Origin: Pseudoalteromonas rubra
GTDB taxonomy: Bacteria > Pseudomonadota > Gammaproteobacteria > Enterobacterales > Alteromonadaceae
Assembly (NCBI RefSeq): GCF_001482385.1
Contig: NZ_CP013611.1
Span: 4,099,501-4,163,500 of the forward strand
Direction of reading: 5' to 3'
Length of the DNA: 64,000 nucleotides
The position numbers and the translations under genes are program-made. Positions 1-8,849 of the stretch are shown here, piece after piece. The notes beneath the pieces are model-generated. The model was not told where the DNA came from and did not search any database. It worked only from the letters and a program-made list of their open reading frames with translations. Position 1 is the stretch's first letter. Every line of letters begins with the position of its first letter.

Positions 1-350
1 ATTCTTATACCGGGTTATTTGTTGGCCTTGTGTTATTAATGGATGATCCTCAACAGCCTTTTTTCCACCGTCATGTTTCGTTTGACGGCAGCTTTTGGGC
101 GCATCCGGAAACCACCTCGCAGCTCATTGATGATCGCAGGGCACAAAGGCAGGACTTAAACAGCCGAACTATTCTGGTCGGTGCCAATGGCAGTATCGGC
201 AATGTGCTTTATGTGCGGGAGTTTGATGCGTTACTTGAACGTGCTAACTTTGCACAGCTGGACCTGACTTATCTTGAATATAAACAAGACCATATTCCTG
301 TGGTTGCGCACTCGGTTGATGAGGTACTGAGGGTGTTGTACAGGGATTAG
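1..350 (+). CDS. Esterase-like alpha/beta hydrolase, C-terminal fragment
   Basis: The frame is open from the window edge (codons begin at base 3), so this is the 3' end of a longer gene. The first residues read SYTGLFVGLVLL. With the later phrase FDGSFWAH this resembles the nucleophile-elbow helix and the following strand of the putative-esterase (PF00756-like) family, where a GHS-x-GG-like motif precedes an 'SPSLWW'-like stretch. The catalytic serine region lies at or before the edge. Assignment rests on this short similarity only; the substrate cannot be told. Confidence 0.5.
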   Translation, partial: SYTGLFVGLVLLMDDPQQPFFHRHVSFDGSFWAHPETTSQLIDDRRAQRQDLNSRTILVGANGSIGNVLYVREFDALLERANFAQLDLTYLEYKQDHIPVVAHSVDEVLRVLYRD

Positions 351-429
351 CATACGTACTCAAGGATATGGTTCGAGTGCGCCTATATGACACTAGAGCA
401 GGTCAGTTCATTATGGGACCTAGGATAAA

Positions 430-478
430 CAAAAAAGCGGAATTGCTGCGCTTGTCCTTAAGCCACAGCGTTCCGCTT
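430..478 (-). terminator. Intrinsic terminator of the beta-propeller lipoprotein gene
   Basis: AAGCGGAA at 435-442 pairs with TTCCGCTT at 471-478. Read on the minus strand the stem is followed by a run of six T. It lies 70 bases past the stop of the minus-strand gene at 548. Confidence 0.6.
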
Positions 479-547
479 GCTCTCGCTCTACTGCAATGAA
501 CGGTTACTGGGAAAATGATGGGAAAACACGGTCAATCTGTCTTGAAC

Positions 548-2163
548 TTACTCTTTTTCAATGTTGAATTGTGTAATGGGTGGCACAGGCTGATCATTTT
601 CATGGTCGCCTGTGATGTAGAACTGACCGTTGCGGACAACGATATCACTGGGCTCAAATACGTCTTCGCTGTCGAGCTCAATGACTTCGACAATTTCACC
701 AGTTAGGTTGAGTTTTAGTACTTTGGTGAATTTTTCTGACACAACATAAACAAATCCATCGCTGTAGCTCACCCCTTGTGCATCAAATTCGTTGATGCTG
801 CCGTCGACCTCACCCGTATAGCGAATAGGGTGCTTTTCTTTTAGGGTAAAGTCGGAATTGAGTATGAATAGTACATCCTGTTCATCCTCTCCAAGTTGAT
901 CGGGTACGGTAAAGAAATCACCAGTTGTGCTATCGTGTCCCAATCCGGAGTATTCATAGGGCTGGTTATTTTCATCGGTGAAATCCAACCGGAACTCTTT
1001 ACTGAGTGCATAGCCATCGTCCGTTTTGTTAAAGTGTCCAACCAGACCGGTATCCGCCAGTATGTAAAACCCATCTGCCCCGCCAACAACGGCTTCAGTA
1101 CAACCCTGACTACAGTTAAGGCTGTCGTACTCAATTTTGTGATGCTCTGCCAGCTTGAAGTCGACATCCAGAAAGAAGACTTCCGCCTGATCGGTAAGTA
1201 GCAGCCATGAACCATCTTGCTGTGACCATAAGCCAGAGGGTTGTGCAATGGTGTCATCCAGGTCAAATTGTTTTACCGGCTCCAGCTCGGTATCGTCTTC
1301 GAGTGGCCCATCTCCGAGCATCGCGTTTTTATCGGCAACCAGGGTGATGTTGTTTTCGGGGTCGGGGGTACTCAACAGAACCCGCCCTTCTTCAGGTTCA
1401 AGCTCAATATCGTTGAACTGTTTGCCTTCAAAGCCAGACAAGTACCAGGACTGGGCGTGTTCAACCTCAGTGCCTTGCGCGTTGTAAAGCATCACCATGT
1501 ATTCTTCTTTGCTGTTTGCAAGAATAAGTAGCTGTTCTTCTGCAAGGGCCACTCCTGTAATGGCATGATCTCCGACCAATTTGAATTCGGTACTTGTTTC
1601 ATCAGTGGCATTGAAATAAACCAGTTCATGATTGGCCTGATCATATAACCAGACACGATTTGGGTTTTCTTCGTCCAGCGCGAGTTCGGTCAAGGTTTTG
1701 TCGTTTGCCAGGGTCCAACTCTGAGCGCTGTTGTCGTCAAGGTTTAACTGATGCAGGGTGTTGTCTGCGCTGACAAACCAGATCAGATTATCCTGGCGTT
1801 CCAGATCAGTTGCCGTGTTGGCATCGTTGTAGTCGAGTGGACTGGAGTGATAGCTCTGGCCTTCAGGTTCGATTTTGATATACCCGTATTCTTTGCCAGC
1901 CTGAAGAACGTTCAATTGAGATCCGTTCAGGTCAATGCTGGTCACGCCATCAATTTTCTGTTCACCTTCTGGGTAGTCAACATACAAAGAGATTGGGAGA
2001 TCTTCCACCAGGGTTGCGTCATTTTCGGGTGTCACCAGGGTGAGCATTTTTTTCCGGGCACTGTCGGAATATCTATGTTGGGAATGGTTTTGTTGTTGCT
2101 GCTCCCACACGCAGCAAGTACTAAAGACATCGACAAAGCAATCAGTGTTTTTGAACATTTCAT
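548..2163 (-). pseudogene. SdiA-regulated-like beta-propeller lipoprotein, split by a frameshift at an A7 run
   Basis: Two overlapping minus-strand frames make one gene. From ATG 2163, with AAGGAG nine bases upstream, a 43-codon frame encodes a lipoprotein signal ending LVLAACGSS (lipobox) and stops at 2032-2034. The body (about 500 residues to 548) lies in the neighbouring frame and has no credible signal of its own; its ATG at 2158 gives a polar, Cys-rich nonsense N-terminus. One extra A in the A7 run (2047-2053) would join signal and body seamlessly (PGKK-MLTLVTPEND). The body has repeated strand-rich blades, and its C-terminal 250 residues (EYSGLGHDSTTGDFF, DAQGVSY, EPSDIVV) resemble SdiA-regulated/YjiK-type propellers. 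It could be a pseudogene, a slippage-controlled gene or a sequencing error. Confidence 0.7.
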
Positions 2164-2523
2164 TGTTATTAACTCCTTATTGAAATTGCCCCCAGTTTAG
2201 GGAAACGAATGTCAACAGAATGTCGAGAAGTGCAAAATCAATTTTCCTAAAGCACCATTGTGTTGGTGTTATGGGAGAAGTGTATTCCGCAACGCAAATG
2301 AAAAGGCCGTGGCTCGGAGAAACCGTGTGTTTGGGTGGTGCATTACTTTTATTTTTAAAGACTAATAGCGAGCACAAAGTGGAGCTGTAGTACAGACCGC
2401 CAAAATGTATCATCGATTATCTGGATTTGAATTGCAGGTAAGAGGTGGTCGTGTGATTATCGGTGATATAGAGTGCGTTAAAATATGCATTTAGAGCTTA
2501 GGGGCCAGCTGTGAACAATGAAG

Positions 2524-2745
2524 TTACAGCAGGCCCATGTCCCAGGGTTGTGTTTCCTGTTGGCATTGGCCCTTTTTGTACGGCGTTGCCACAAGGTTCT
2601 GTACCACCGCCTTACTTACGCAGACGCCGGTATTCGTCAGGTTGTAGTTATTAACCACATACAGTTCATAAAGCTGAACCAGTGTCTTGCCCGGATATCC
2701 GCCTTAACGACGGCTGACAATTTCGCTTACAAAGTCTTCTGCCAA
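2524..2745 (-). pseudogene. Possible gene remnant (C-terminal fragment with an internal stop)
   Basis: On the minus strand a protein-like frame ends at TAA 2524. The last 59 codons read like a real protein (for example YELYVVNNYNLTNTGVCVSK) and are preceded in frame by LAEDFVSEIVSRR, separated by a single TAA at 2704-2706. No start with a good ribosome site was found. Composition looks coding, but the product is not recognised; an eroded gene end is the simplest reading. Confidence 0.25.
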
Positions 2746-2827
2746 TTGACTTGTGAGTGGGGAAGTGCAGTGATAAGTTTCAGCCGTTAATAGTTTTCTA
2801 GGTTCTAAATGAAGGAGCGTAATTAAG

Positions 2828-3397
2828 ATGGCCCGGGCGATATTACTGAGTTTATTGCTGACGTCACTGTCTGGCTTTGCCAGTGAAACAGAAATTGCAC
2901 AAGCAAAGGAAGCGGCGCCTGTACATATTACGCAAAACGCCAGCTATATGGTGTGGGAGGAGGACCGTTTTGTAACGAAAATAGCAGGCAGCAATGAGTT
3001 TGTGTGTCTGGTCCTGACCGACGGACAGGGACGTTTCGAACCCTCTTGCTTAAATAAGCAAGCTATGCGTTCGGTGTTCCCGGTTTATGAATACCAGACG
3101 AGGATGCTGTTGCAAAATATGCCCATCCAGGAGATCTATAAAAACATCGAAGCCATGGCTAAGGCCAAAACGTTACCTGAGCCTGGCCCTGGCGCACTGG
3201 TTTATATGATGTCGCACAGAAATAAGTTTTACGATCATTTCAGCAAAAAGTTACTGGATGTCGGGCCGCACGTGATGCTCTATCTACCCCGTATAGAAAA
3301 GGACAGCCTGGGTTTTAATAATAAGGATGGGCTCCCTATGTTTTACAATGAATATCCGCATTTAAGTGTGATCCACCTGCACACTCAGCACAGATAA
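2828..3397 (+). CDS. Exported protein of unknown function
   Basis: This is a 189-residue protein with a cleavable signal peptide (about residues 1-18, ending SGFAS), so it is probably periplasmic. AAGGAG lies about ten bases before the ATG. The mature part has two cysteines (EFVCLVL and EPSCLNK) about 17 residues apart that could form a disulfide, and ends in a His-rich tail (SVIHLHTQH). No family was recognised. It is followed by about 220 bases without a gene, then by a convergent histidine kinase. Confidence 0.75.
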   Translation: MARAILLSLLLTSLSGFASETEIAQAKEAAPVHITQNASYMVWEEDRFVTKIAGSNEFVCLVLTDGQGRFEPSCLNKQAMRSVFPVYEYQTRMLLQNMPIQEIYKNIEAMAKAKTLPEPGPGALVYMMSHRNKFYDHFSKKLLDVGPHVMLYLPRIEKDSLGFNNKDGLPMFYNEYPHLSVIHLHTQHR

Positions 3398-3616
3398 GTG
3401 TGAGCAGTGTACTTAACCCTAGATGCCGTCAAGAATAAAATGGGGAGCTTGTAACTGTATCGGGTCCTGTGCAGGCTTGCACCAGCGATGGCAGCAGGCC
3501 ATTTTGCCAGGCTATCTGTTATCATCCACCACTTGATATGTGATGACTACAACTTAGGTTTTGCTTTAGTTCAATACGCATCGGGCACCATATATATTGA
3601 CAAGATTGCGGCGCAA

Positions 3617-5083
3617 TCACTCAGTGCCACGCACCTGAAACACAAACTCACTGCCTTCACCCAGTTGGCTGTTGACCTTAATCTCCGATTTCAAAAGCCG
3701 TAACAACCTAGCCGTGATAGCCAGTCCCAGACCTGCATGGGTCTTTTTACAGCCTTTACTGTTGCTGGCCTGGTAGCGTGCCTCAAAGATATAGGGCAGC
3801 TCTTTGGGGCTGATCCCCTCGCCGGTATCCTGAATAGCGATGTCATAGCCACCCTCTTTGGTGGTCACTACGATGGAGATGGCGCCGCCAGCCGGTGTAT
3901 GGCGCAGCGCATTTTCAATCAGGTTACTCATTATCCTTTCCAGTTTAGCGATGTCTGAGTAGACCACAAAGTCACATTCAGTGGGGGTGACGTGCAGTGT
4001 GATGTCGGCTTGTTGTGCCTTGAGGGCAAATTTGGCCAGCACATCGTATATCAGTTCACCCATATTGAAGACCTCAAAGTGTACCTGGGTGTGGCCGGAT
4101 TCCAGGTGCGCCAGTTCAAAGATTTGATCAATCAGATTTTTAAGTTGCGTACAGTTCTTCAATGCAATACTCATATAGCGTTGCATTTCACCTGATGTGG
4201 CGGCACCTCGCTCAACCAGTTCCAGGTACCCCTGTAAAGAGGCCAGCGGTGTGCGCAAGTCGTGTGACAAGTGGGCAAGTAACTGGCGGCGTTGTTCATC
4301 TACCGCCGTGAGTTGTGACATCTGCTGATTGATGGTTTGCAGCATAGTGTTAATGCCATTGCCGAGTTGGTGGATCTCGTTATCTTGTTGCTCCCAGCTG
4401 AGCAGGGGGGCTTGTTTGATATCAAATTTATGGTGTTCAACGGTATGAATATAGTGATTAAGCCGTTTTAGCGGTTTGGTCATAAAACGGAACAACAGCA
4501 GCAGAGTGAGAAATAATAGTAGCAGAAAGACCCCTAACCACACGGTCTGTTTCACCAGTTGATCTGAACTATTGAGTTGCGCCACAATCGAGTCATAAAT
4601 TGACGAGCCGATAATGACATACAGATACCCCTGCAATTTTTGCTCGTTATACACAGGTGCCACGGAGAAGATCTTGTTGCCATCAAGGGAGCGGGGGTCA
4701 TCCCCATAAATCGGGAGCTTAGCAGGTGATTTAATCAGCTGCACCAGCGGGCTCAGGTTAATTGACTCACGTTTTACTTCGCCGGGTTTTGCCGAGTAGG
4801 TCAGTAACTTTCCGCTGGGGTCGACAAAATAAAATTCAAACGCCGGACCCAGTACCATTAAGGTATGAAACAGGTTTTCTAGTGCTTTATAGTCGTATAC
4901 ACCCTGTTGTAACAAGGGGTTATCCTGCGCCAGATGCTCTGCCAGTCCAATGTGCAGCTGTTGCTCTGCCTGAGCACGAGAAACGGATGACAGGTTTTGT
5001 GTCCACCATACAAAGACAGACACGATCAGCATGAAGACGGCTGAAATTGTCAACGCCAGACGATGATAAAGTGAAAGGGTCAT
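3617..5083 (-). CDS. Sensor histidine kinase (OmpR/EnvZ class)
   Basis: This 488-residue membrane kinase has a TM helix at about 8-27, a periplasmic domain of about 150 residues and a second TM at about 180-200 (LGVFLLLLFLTLLLLF). A HAMP linker is followed by a HisKA domain with the phospho-acceptor in HLSHDLRTPLASL. The ATPase domain shows the N box (LIENALRHTPAGG), the G1 box (DTGEGI) and the G2 box (HAGLGLAI). Its ATG overlaps the stop of the response regulator by four bases, so the pair is translationally coupled. The sensor domain looks like a PAS/Cache-type fold (EFYFVDPSGKLLTY), but the ligand is unknown. Confidence 0.93.
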   Translation of the reverse strand: MTLSLYHRLALTISAVFMLIVSVFVWWTQNLSSVSRAQAEQQLHIGLAEHLAQDNPLLQQGVYDYKALENLFHTLMVLGPAFEFYFVDPSGKLLTYSAKPGEVKRESINLSPLVQLIKSPAKLPIYGDDPRSLDGNKIFSVAPVYNEQKLQGYLYVIIGSSIYDSIVAQLNSSDQLVKQTVWLGVFLLLLFLTLLLLFRFMTKPLKRLNHYIHTVEHHKFDIKQAPLLSWEQQDNEIHQLGNGINTMLQTINQQMSQLTAVDEQRRQLLAHLSHDLRTPLASLQGYLELVERGAATSGEMQRYMSIALKNCTQLKNLIDQIFELAHLESGHTQVHFEVFNMGELIYDVLAKFALKAQQADITLHVTPTECDFVVYSDIAKLERIMSNLIENALRHTPAGGAISIVVTTKEGGYDIAIQDTGEGISPKELPYIFEARYQASNSKGCKKTHAGLGLAITARLLRLLKSEIKVNSQLGEGSEFVFQVRGTE

Positions 5084-5808
5084 TGCATTTCCTGCTGTAG
5101 CGGTTTGGCATTGAGTTTATAGCCTACACCCCACACTGTTTCTATGATGGCGTGTTCAGTTATTTGCTCAAATTTATTGCGAATACGATTGATATGAGAA
5201 TTAACGGTGTGCTCATATCCAAGATGATCATAGCCCCAGACTGATTCCAGTAACTGGGCCCGGGAAAATACCTGATTGGGGTGCCGGGCAAAAAACAGCA
5301 CTAAATCAAATTCAGTCGCGGTGAGGTCGACGGGGGTTTGTTTAAGTGTTAGCTCGTGATAATGGGGATCAATATGCAGCTGGCCAATGACCACCGGGTT
5401 GGTTGTGCTTGAGGTAGGTTGTTGCTGTGGCTCTTGCAACAGTTTGATGTGTCTGAGCTGGGCCTTGACTCGGGCCTGAAACTCCCGGTAGCTAAATGGC
5501 TTGCAAATGTAGTCATCTGCGCCCATTTCAAGACCAATGATCCGATCCATTTCACTGCTTTTGGAGGTCATCATGATCACGCTAATTTTAGGGTAGCGAG
5601 TTTTGATTTCCCGGCACAGCGTCAGACCGTCTACTTCAGGCAGCATGATATCGAGTATCACGATGGCATAATGTTGATTGGTCAGTTGTGGCATAACCAG
5701 ATCTCCACTGGCAAGGTGATCAACGCCGAGATCCAACTCGTTCAGATGAACGCGTAACAGGTCGGCAATATCAGCATCGTCTTCAACGATAAGCACGTTT
5801 TGCTGCAT
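5080..5808 (-). CDS. OmpR-family response regulator
   Basis: The gene encodes about 242 residues from the ATG at 5808 (MQQNVLIVEDDADIADLL), preferred over an ATG 54 bases upstream because the receiver domain begins here and GGAG lies just upstream. The receiver has the acidic pocket, the phospho-acceptor Asp in VILDIMLPEVDG, the Thr/Ser switch in MMTSK and the Lys in ICKPF. The winged-helix output domain has the typical LTATEFDLV and HINRIRNKFE elements. It is cotranscribed with the kinase and probably with the two spondin-domain genes upstream, which are candidate targets. Confidence 0.93.
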   Translation of the reverse strand: MQQNVLIVEDDADIADLLRVHLNELDLGVDHLASGDLVMPQLTNQHYAIVILDIMLPEVDGLTLCREIKTRYPKISVIMMTSKSSEMDRIIGLEMGADDYICKPFSYREFQARVKAQLRHIKLLQEPQQQPTSSTTNPVVIGQLHIDPHYHELTLKQTPVDLTATEFDLVLFFARHPNQVFSRAQLLESVWGYDHLGYEHTVNSHINRIRNKFEQITEHAIIETVWGVGYKLNAKPLQQEMQ

Positions 5809-5847
5809 AGCAAGTCTCCACACCGGTATTTGCGACCGGCTGTCAGT

Positions 5848-5874
5848 GCTCCGTGACCGCAACGGTCACGGAGC
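5848..5874. terminator. Perfect 12-bp stem hairpin
   Basis: GCTCCGTGACCG (5848-5859) and its exact complement (5863-5874) are separated by CAA. The hairpin sits 11 bases past the stop of the spondin lipoprotein and upstream of the response regulator start. No U-run follows on the minus strand, so it may attenuate, stabilise or process the polycistronic RNA rather than end it. Confidence 0.5.
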
Positions 5875-5884
5875 GGCTGGGAGA

Positions 5885-6682
5885 CTACTTGGTTCTGGTA
5901 ATGGTAACCGTCATTAGCGGGTTGTCGAATTTATGGCTGCTTGTTAATACCGACGTTGTCAGCCCGTCATCCACACCAACCACGCCAGGGTGCATGGCCA
6001 CCTTGTTTAACGCTTCTCTCTCAGCACTAAATCCTGTGCCACCATCGGCCGGACCTGGTATAGTGCCCTGGGCTTCCGTATTGGCTTCTGTGCCCGCGTC
6101 ATAGGCATGTGTCGTGTAAGTCATCACTTGACCGACTGTCATTGCAGACACATCCAAAGCATTAAGACCGGTAAAGCCATCATTTGTATTCACCATCATG
6201 GAAATCAAAGACAACTTTTGTCCATCCAGGGAGTCATGGGTCAGAGTCAGCTCGGTTTTTTGTCCCGGTGGTAGAGGCGCTGTTGCAGAAGCCTGGCTTT
6301 GCACTACATCGAGTGCAAGCAGGCCGCTGCTATCTCCGCCCTCTGCTAGCACTTCCAGTGCATCGATTGCCGGCTCGCCCAGTTGCCAGAATTGTCCTTC
6401 CTGATGCAGCGCGACAGCAATGGGAGACAGCGGCTGAGCGTAAGTCAGGTTAGTGGCTGTGATCATTAACTCCACTGTGGTTGGCGTGGGGTCTGTTGGA
6501 TCTGTTGGGTCAGTCGGATCAGTTGGATCCGGGTCTGCAGGATCTGGATCAGCAGGGGCCGGGTCATCGACCATGTTCATATCATCATCGGGCATAGTGA
6601 CGGGCATGTTATCGTCGTTATCGCTGCCACAGGCGGCCAGTACTAAGCAGGCCGCAGGCAGGGTGAGTCTGAATAATTTCAT
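5885..6682 (-). CDS. Spondin-domain lipoprotein
   Basis: This 265-residue protein has a lipoprotein signal (LVLAACGSD, Cys 18) and then a low-complexity acidic linker of about 50 residues with DP-x repeats (DPADPDPTDPTDP). The C-terminal domain carries motifs shared with the gene upstream: L.ALE.LAEGG, LSLISMMVNTNDGF.GLNA and HAYDAGTEANTE. These resemble the bacterial spondin_N (PF06468-like) family. It is probably an outer-membrane lipoprotein with the domain held away from the membrane by the DP linker. It lies ten bases from its paralogue and upstream of the two-component genes. Confidence 0.8.
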   Translation of the reverse strand: MKLFRLTLPAACLVLAACGSDNDDNMPVTMPDDDMNMVDDPAPADPDPADPDPTDPTDPTDPTDPTPTTVELMITATNLTYAQPLSPIAVALHQEGQFWQLGEPAIDALEVLAEGGDSSGLLALDVVQSQASATAPLPPGQKTELTLTHDSLDGQKLSLISMMVNTNDGFTGLNALDVSAMTVGQVMTYTTHAYDAGTEANTEAQGTIPGPADGGTGFSAEREALNKVAMHPGVVGVDDGLTTSVLTSSHKFDNPLMTVTITRTK

Positions 6683-6692
6683 GGCAGGCCCC

Positions 6693-7394
6693 TTACTTAA
6701 CGGTTACGGTTACTTTGGCAACGGGGTTCAACCAGCGGTGGACCGTATTGTGCAGGTCGCTTTTTCCACCAACTTGTTCATCATCGCCCAGATTACCGCG
6801 GTGAATATGTATAAGTTTATTCTCTTCAACTTCCGTTACGCCTTCACCCATGGTGCCGGGTGCAACACCTGGAGAAGCGGGTATACCCGGCGTACCCGGT
6901 GCCCCAGAGTCTGCGACAACGAGTTCATTATTCGCTTCAGTACCTGCATCATAGGCATTCAGATAGATATGATAAGTGCCTGGTGTAGTGGGAATAGGCC
7001 AGCTGTTTAGGCCAACAAATCCATCATTGGTGGGCAGCATCATTGCCACAATTGACAAGCGGTCATTGCCTTCATCGGTTTCCAGGCTGGTCATAGTTGA
7101 CGTCACCGGTGCAAGTAGTCCTTCGGCTGGGTTTTCCATCGTATTAGCATTGATACCCGTCAATATCTCGCTTAAACCGGCCAGTGACCCACCTTCTGCC
7201 ATAGCTGTGAGTGCCTCAGAGGCGGCTTCGCCAGTGTTGAATAACATGGCATCGCTGGTGTGTGCGCTCACTAATAGCGGGGTAAAATAGATCCCCTGTG
7301 TCAGATTGGTGATCTTCACGTCGAGTGATGTAGCGCTGGCTGTACCGGATGCTAATAAAATACCTGTGATGAGGGGGATGAAGCGTGTTTTCAT
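6693..7394 (-). CDS. Spondin-domain exported protein
   Basis: This 233-residue protein has a signal peptide (MKTRFIPLITGILLASGTASA) and no lipobox. It is the paralogue of the next gene and shares LTAMAEGG, LSIVAMMLPTNDGFVGLN and NAYDAGTEANNE with it. A Pro/Gly-rich collagen-like stretch (GAPGTPGIPASPGVAPGT) lies at about residues 168-185. It is the first gene of a probable operon of spondin, spondin lipoprotein, response regulator and kinase. The family is known from secreted and outer-membrane proteins; the molecular role is not established. Confidence 0.8.
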   Translation of the reverse strand: MKTRFIPLITGILLASGTASATSLDVKITNLTQGIYFTPLLVSAHTSDAMLFNTGEAASEALTAMAEGGSLAGLSEILTGINANTMENPAEGLLAPVTSTMTSLETDEGNDRLSIVAMMLPTNDGFVGLNSWPIPTTPGTYHIYLNAYDAGTEANNELVVADSGAPGTPGIPASPGVAPGTMGEGVTEVEENKLIHIHRGNLGDDEQVGGKSDLHNTVHRWLNPVAKVTVTVK

Positions 7395-7688
7395 AATTTA
7401 CTCTTGTTGTTTGGATTTGACCCTACCAAGCATGTAGGTAAATTATTGAGATTCGCTCCCGCAATTATCACAAAACCATCACAATACGGTGACGTTTTTG
7501 TCTGAAAGCATGAACTTCCTTGCCAAAGCGCAACACGCATGAATCCGCTATTTGTAGTTTACTTTCTACTTGTTATTAATAATCATGAAGTTAAGTGTAG
7601 TTGGAGCAGAATGAAGTCAATGGGGTAACGCTGCTATATAAGTGTCAGCTAATATGGGTATGAATGTATAAAGCGGTTCTGTTCTGAT

Positions 7689-7721
7689 AAGCCCGCCTAA
7701 AGTGTTCAATTTAGCGGGCTT
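7689..7721 (-). terminator. Hairpin downstream of the 53-residue peptide gene
   Basis: AAGCCCGC (7689-7696) pairs with GCGGGCTT (7714-7721), extended inside by TAAA and TTTA. It lies 18 bases past the stop of the minus-strand peptide gene. The T-tract is weak. Confidence 0.5.
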
Positions 7722-7738
7722 GTTACATCACTGGGTGA

Positions 7739-7900
7739 TTAGCACAGCCAGGAAGTTTGCGTGCCCGGACAACGATGATCTGACCAGCAGTAGTAGGTTT
7801 TTTCCACACCGCCCGCAACCTGCGGCGTCATGTTTGCAGGTACGCCAGCTTTGTCATTTGATAGAGCTTTCATTGGTTTCTTTCTTAGTTTTAGTAACAT
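7739..7900 (-). CDS. Putative RiPP-type precursor peptide (TPQVAGG family), copy 1
   Basis: This 53-residue gene is easily missed. ATG at 7900 follows AAGGAG (7907-7912) at good spacing and the stop is at 7739-7741. The N-terminal half is Lys-rich (MLLKLRKKPMKAL) and ends TPQVAGG. The remaining 22 residues are rich in Cys, Trp and Tyr (TYYCWSDHRCPGTQTSW). The neighbouring gene on the other strand has the same layout and the same TPQVAGG and CWSD motifs. A conserved leader ending in a double glycine followed by a variable Cys-rich core is the pattern of ribosomally made peptide precursors. No modification or export enzyme is nearby, so function is inferred. Confidence 0.6.
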   Translation of the reverse strand: MLLKLRKKPMKALSNDKAGVPANMTPQVAGGVEKTYYCWSDHRCPGTQTSWLC

Positions 7901-8032
7901 AGTTATCTCCTTTGGTTTGTTACAAAAATAAAACTAACGTAGTTTCGGGATGAAATAAAAGTAAAATATTTTCGCAGTGAACTTGTGTTAGTCTGAAGTG
8001 CTATTACTTAAACTAACTACAAGGAAACGGTT

Positions 8033-8224
8033 ATGAAACTTAACCTCAACAAAAAAAAGTTGAAGCGCTTAACTATTGAACAAAAAACGCTTGAAGGTCA
8101 GACGCCTCAGGTTGCTGGTGGCGCTGGGTCTTACTATGCCTGCTGGTCAGATCAACCATACTACTGTATGACCTGGGATGCAGACTGTATTACAGAGCGC
8201 CGTTGTAACACCTGGCCAAATTAA
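8033..8224 (+). CDS. Putative RiPP-type precursor peptide (TPQVAGG family), copy 2
   Basis: This 63-residue peptide starts at an ATG after an AAGGAAA ribosome site. The leader-like part MKLNLNKKKLKRLTIEQ... resembles the Lys/Leu/Asn-rich start of class I lanthipeptide-type leaders and ends TPQVAGG. The 33-residue core has four Cys, three Trp and several Tyr (YYACWSDQPYYC, then CITERRC). It is divergent from copy 1 across about 130 AT-rich bases that must hold both promoters. It could instead be a small secreted Cys-rich peptide; Ser is scarce in the core, which argues against a classical lanthipeptide. Confidence 0.65.
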   Translation: MKLNLNKKKLKRLTIEQKTLEGQTPQVAGGAGSYYACWSDQPYYCMTWDADCITERRCNTWPN

Positions 8225-8251
8225 GACGGGCAGATGTTCAAACAAAACATC

Positions 8252-8283
8252 ACAGAAAAGGGCTGTTAGTCACCCTTTTCTGT
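8252..8283 (+). terminator. Hairpin downstream of the 63-residue peptide gene
   Basis: ACAGAAAAGGG (8252-8262) pairs perfectly with CCCTTTTCTGT (8273-8283) around a ten-base loop. It starts 28 bases past the stop. A T-tract is missing. Confidence 0.55.
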
Positions 8284-8427
8284 CATCAGCTTGGTAAGGG
8301 GCTGTGGAAATAGCAGATGATTGGCACACTTTAATGCGTGTCTGAATGGTAAAGTGTAATCACGTAGGGATCGCATTACTTGTGGATGCGACACGCGATA
8401 CAGATAAAAAATCAGCGGGTCCAGTGC

Positions 8428-8790
8428 TCAGTCGTGCAACAGCAGTTGCTCAAGATCACGGTGAAGTACGTCATCATCCCCCAGATTAAGTTCAATCAGG
8501 CGCTTGAGATGCGTTACACTATCTAGATCGATCTGATTACAGTGTACACCGAGGTGACAGTCTTCAATATGACGGATCTGTACTTCCATTGCTATCTGTA
8601 TGTCACTTTGCGGCAGGGCAAAGCGCAGGCTGGCCGGCTCATCTCTGAGGGGTACATACCCCACAGGTAAAGTTACTAAAGCGCCATTGAGTGACAGGTC
8701 GATGACTTCGCACTTGTAATCGCCGCTGGCCGTCATCAATACTGCCGGGTTAGAAAACAGTACGCGTGAAAATCGTCTACGTTCTTTCAT
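8428..8790 (-). CDS. PilZ-domain protein
   Basis: This 120-residue single-domain protein has both halves of the PilZ c-di-GMP site: the RxxxR element near the N-terminus (ERRRFSR) and the D/NxSxxG element (DLSLNGALV). PilZ proteins bind c-di-GMP and transmit it to partners controlling motility, secretion or polysaccharide synthesis. It stands alone, and its partner is unknown. Two c-di-GMP-metabolising genes occur at the far right of the window. Confidence 0.85.
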   Translation of the reverse strand: MKERRRFSRVLFSNPAVLMTASGDYKCEVIDLSLNGALVTLPVGYVPLRDEPASLRFALPQSDIQIAMEVQIRHIEDCHLGVHCNQIDLDSVTHLKRLIELNLGDDDVLHRDLEQLLLHD

Positions 8791-8849
8791 CAGTATTCTC
8801 TGAGCTTGTTTACCTATAGCTTAGCTAGTTTTTGCCTCAGTCTCCACTA

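Noticed and set aside
2177..2413. 78-codon minus-strand frame upstream of the beta-propeller lipoprotein
   Set aside because: It overlaps the ribosome-site region of the real gene and has no ribosome site or protein-like pattern.
3488..3703. 71-codon plus-strand frame over the end of the histidine kinase
   Set aside because: Its second half is antisense to the kinase and the composition is not coding.
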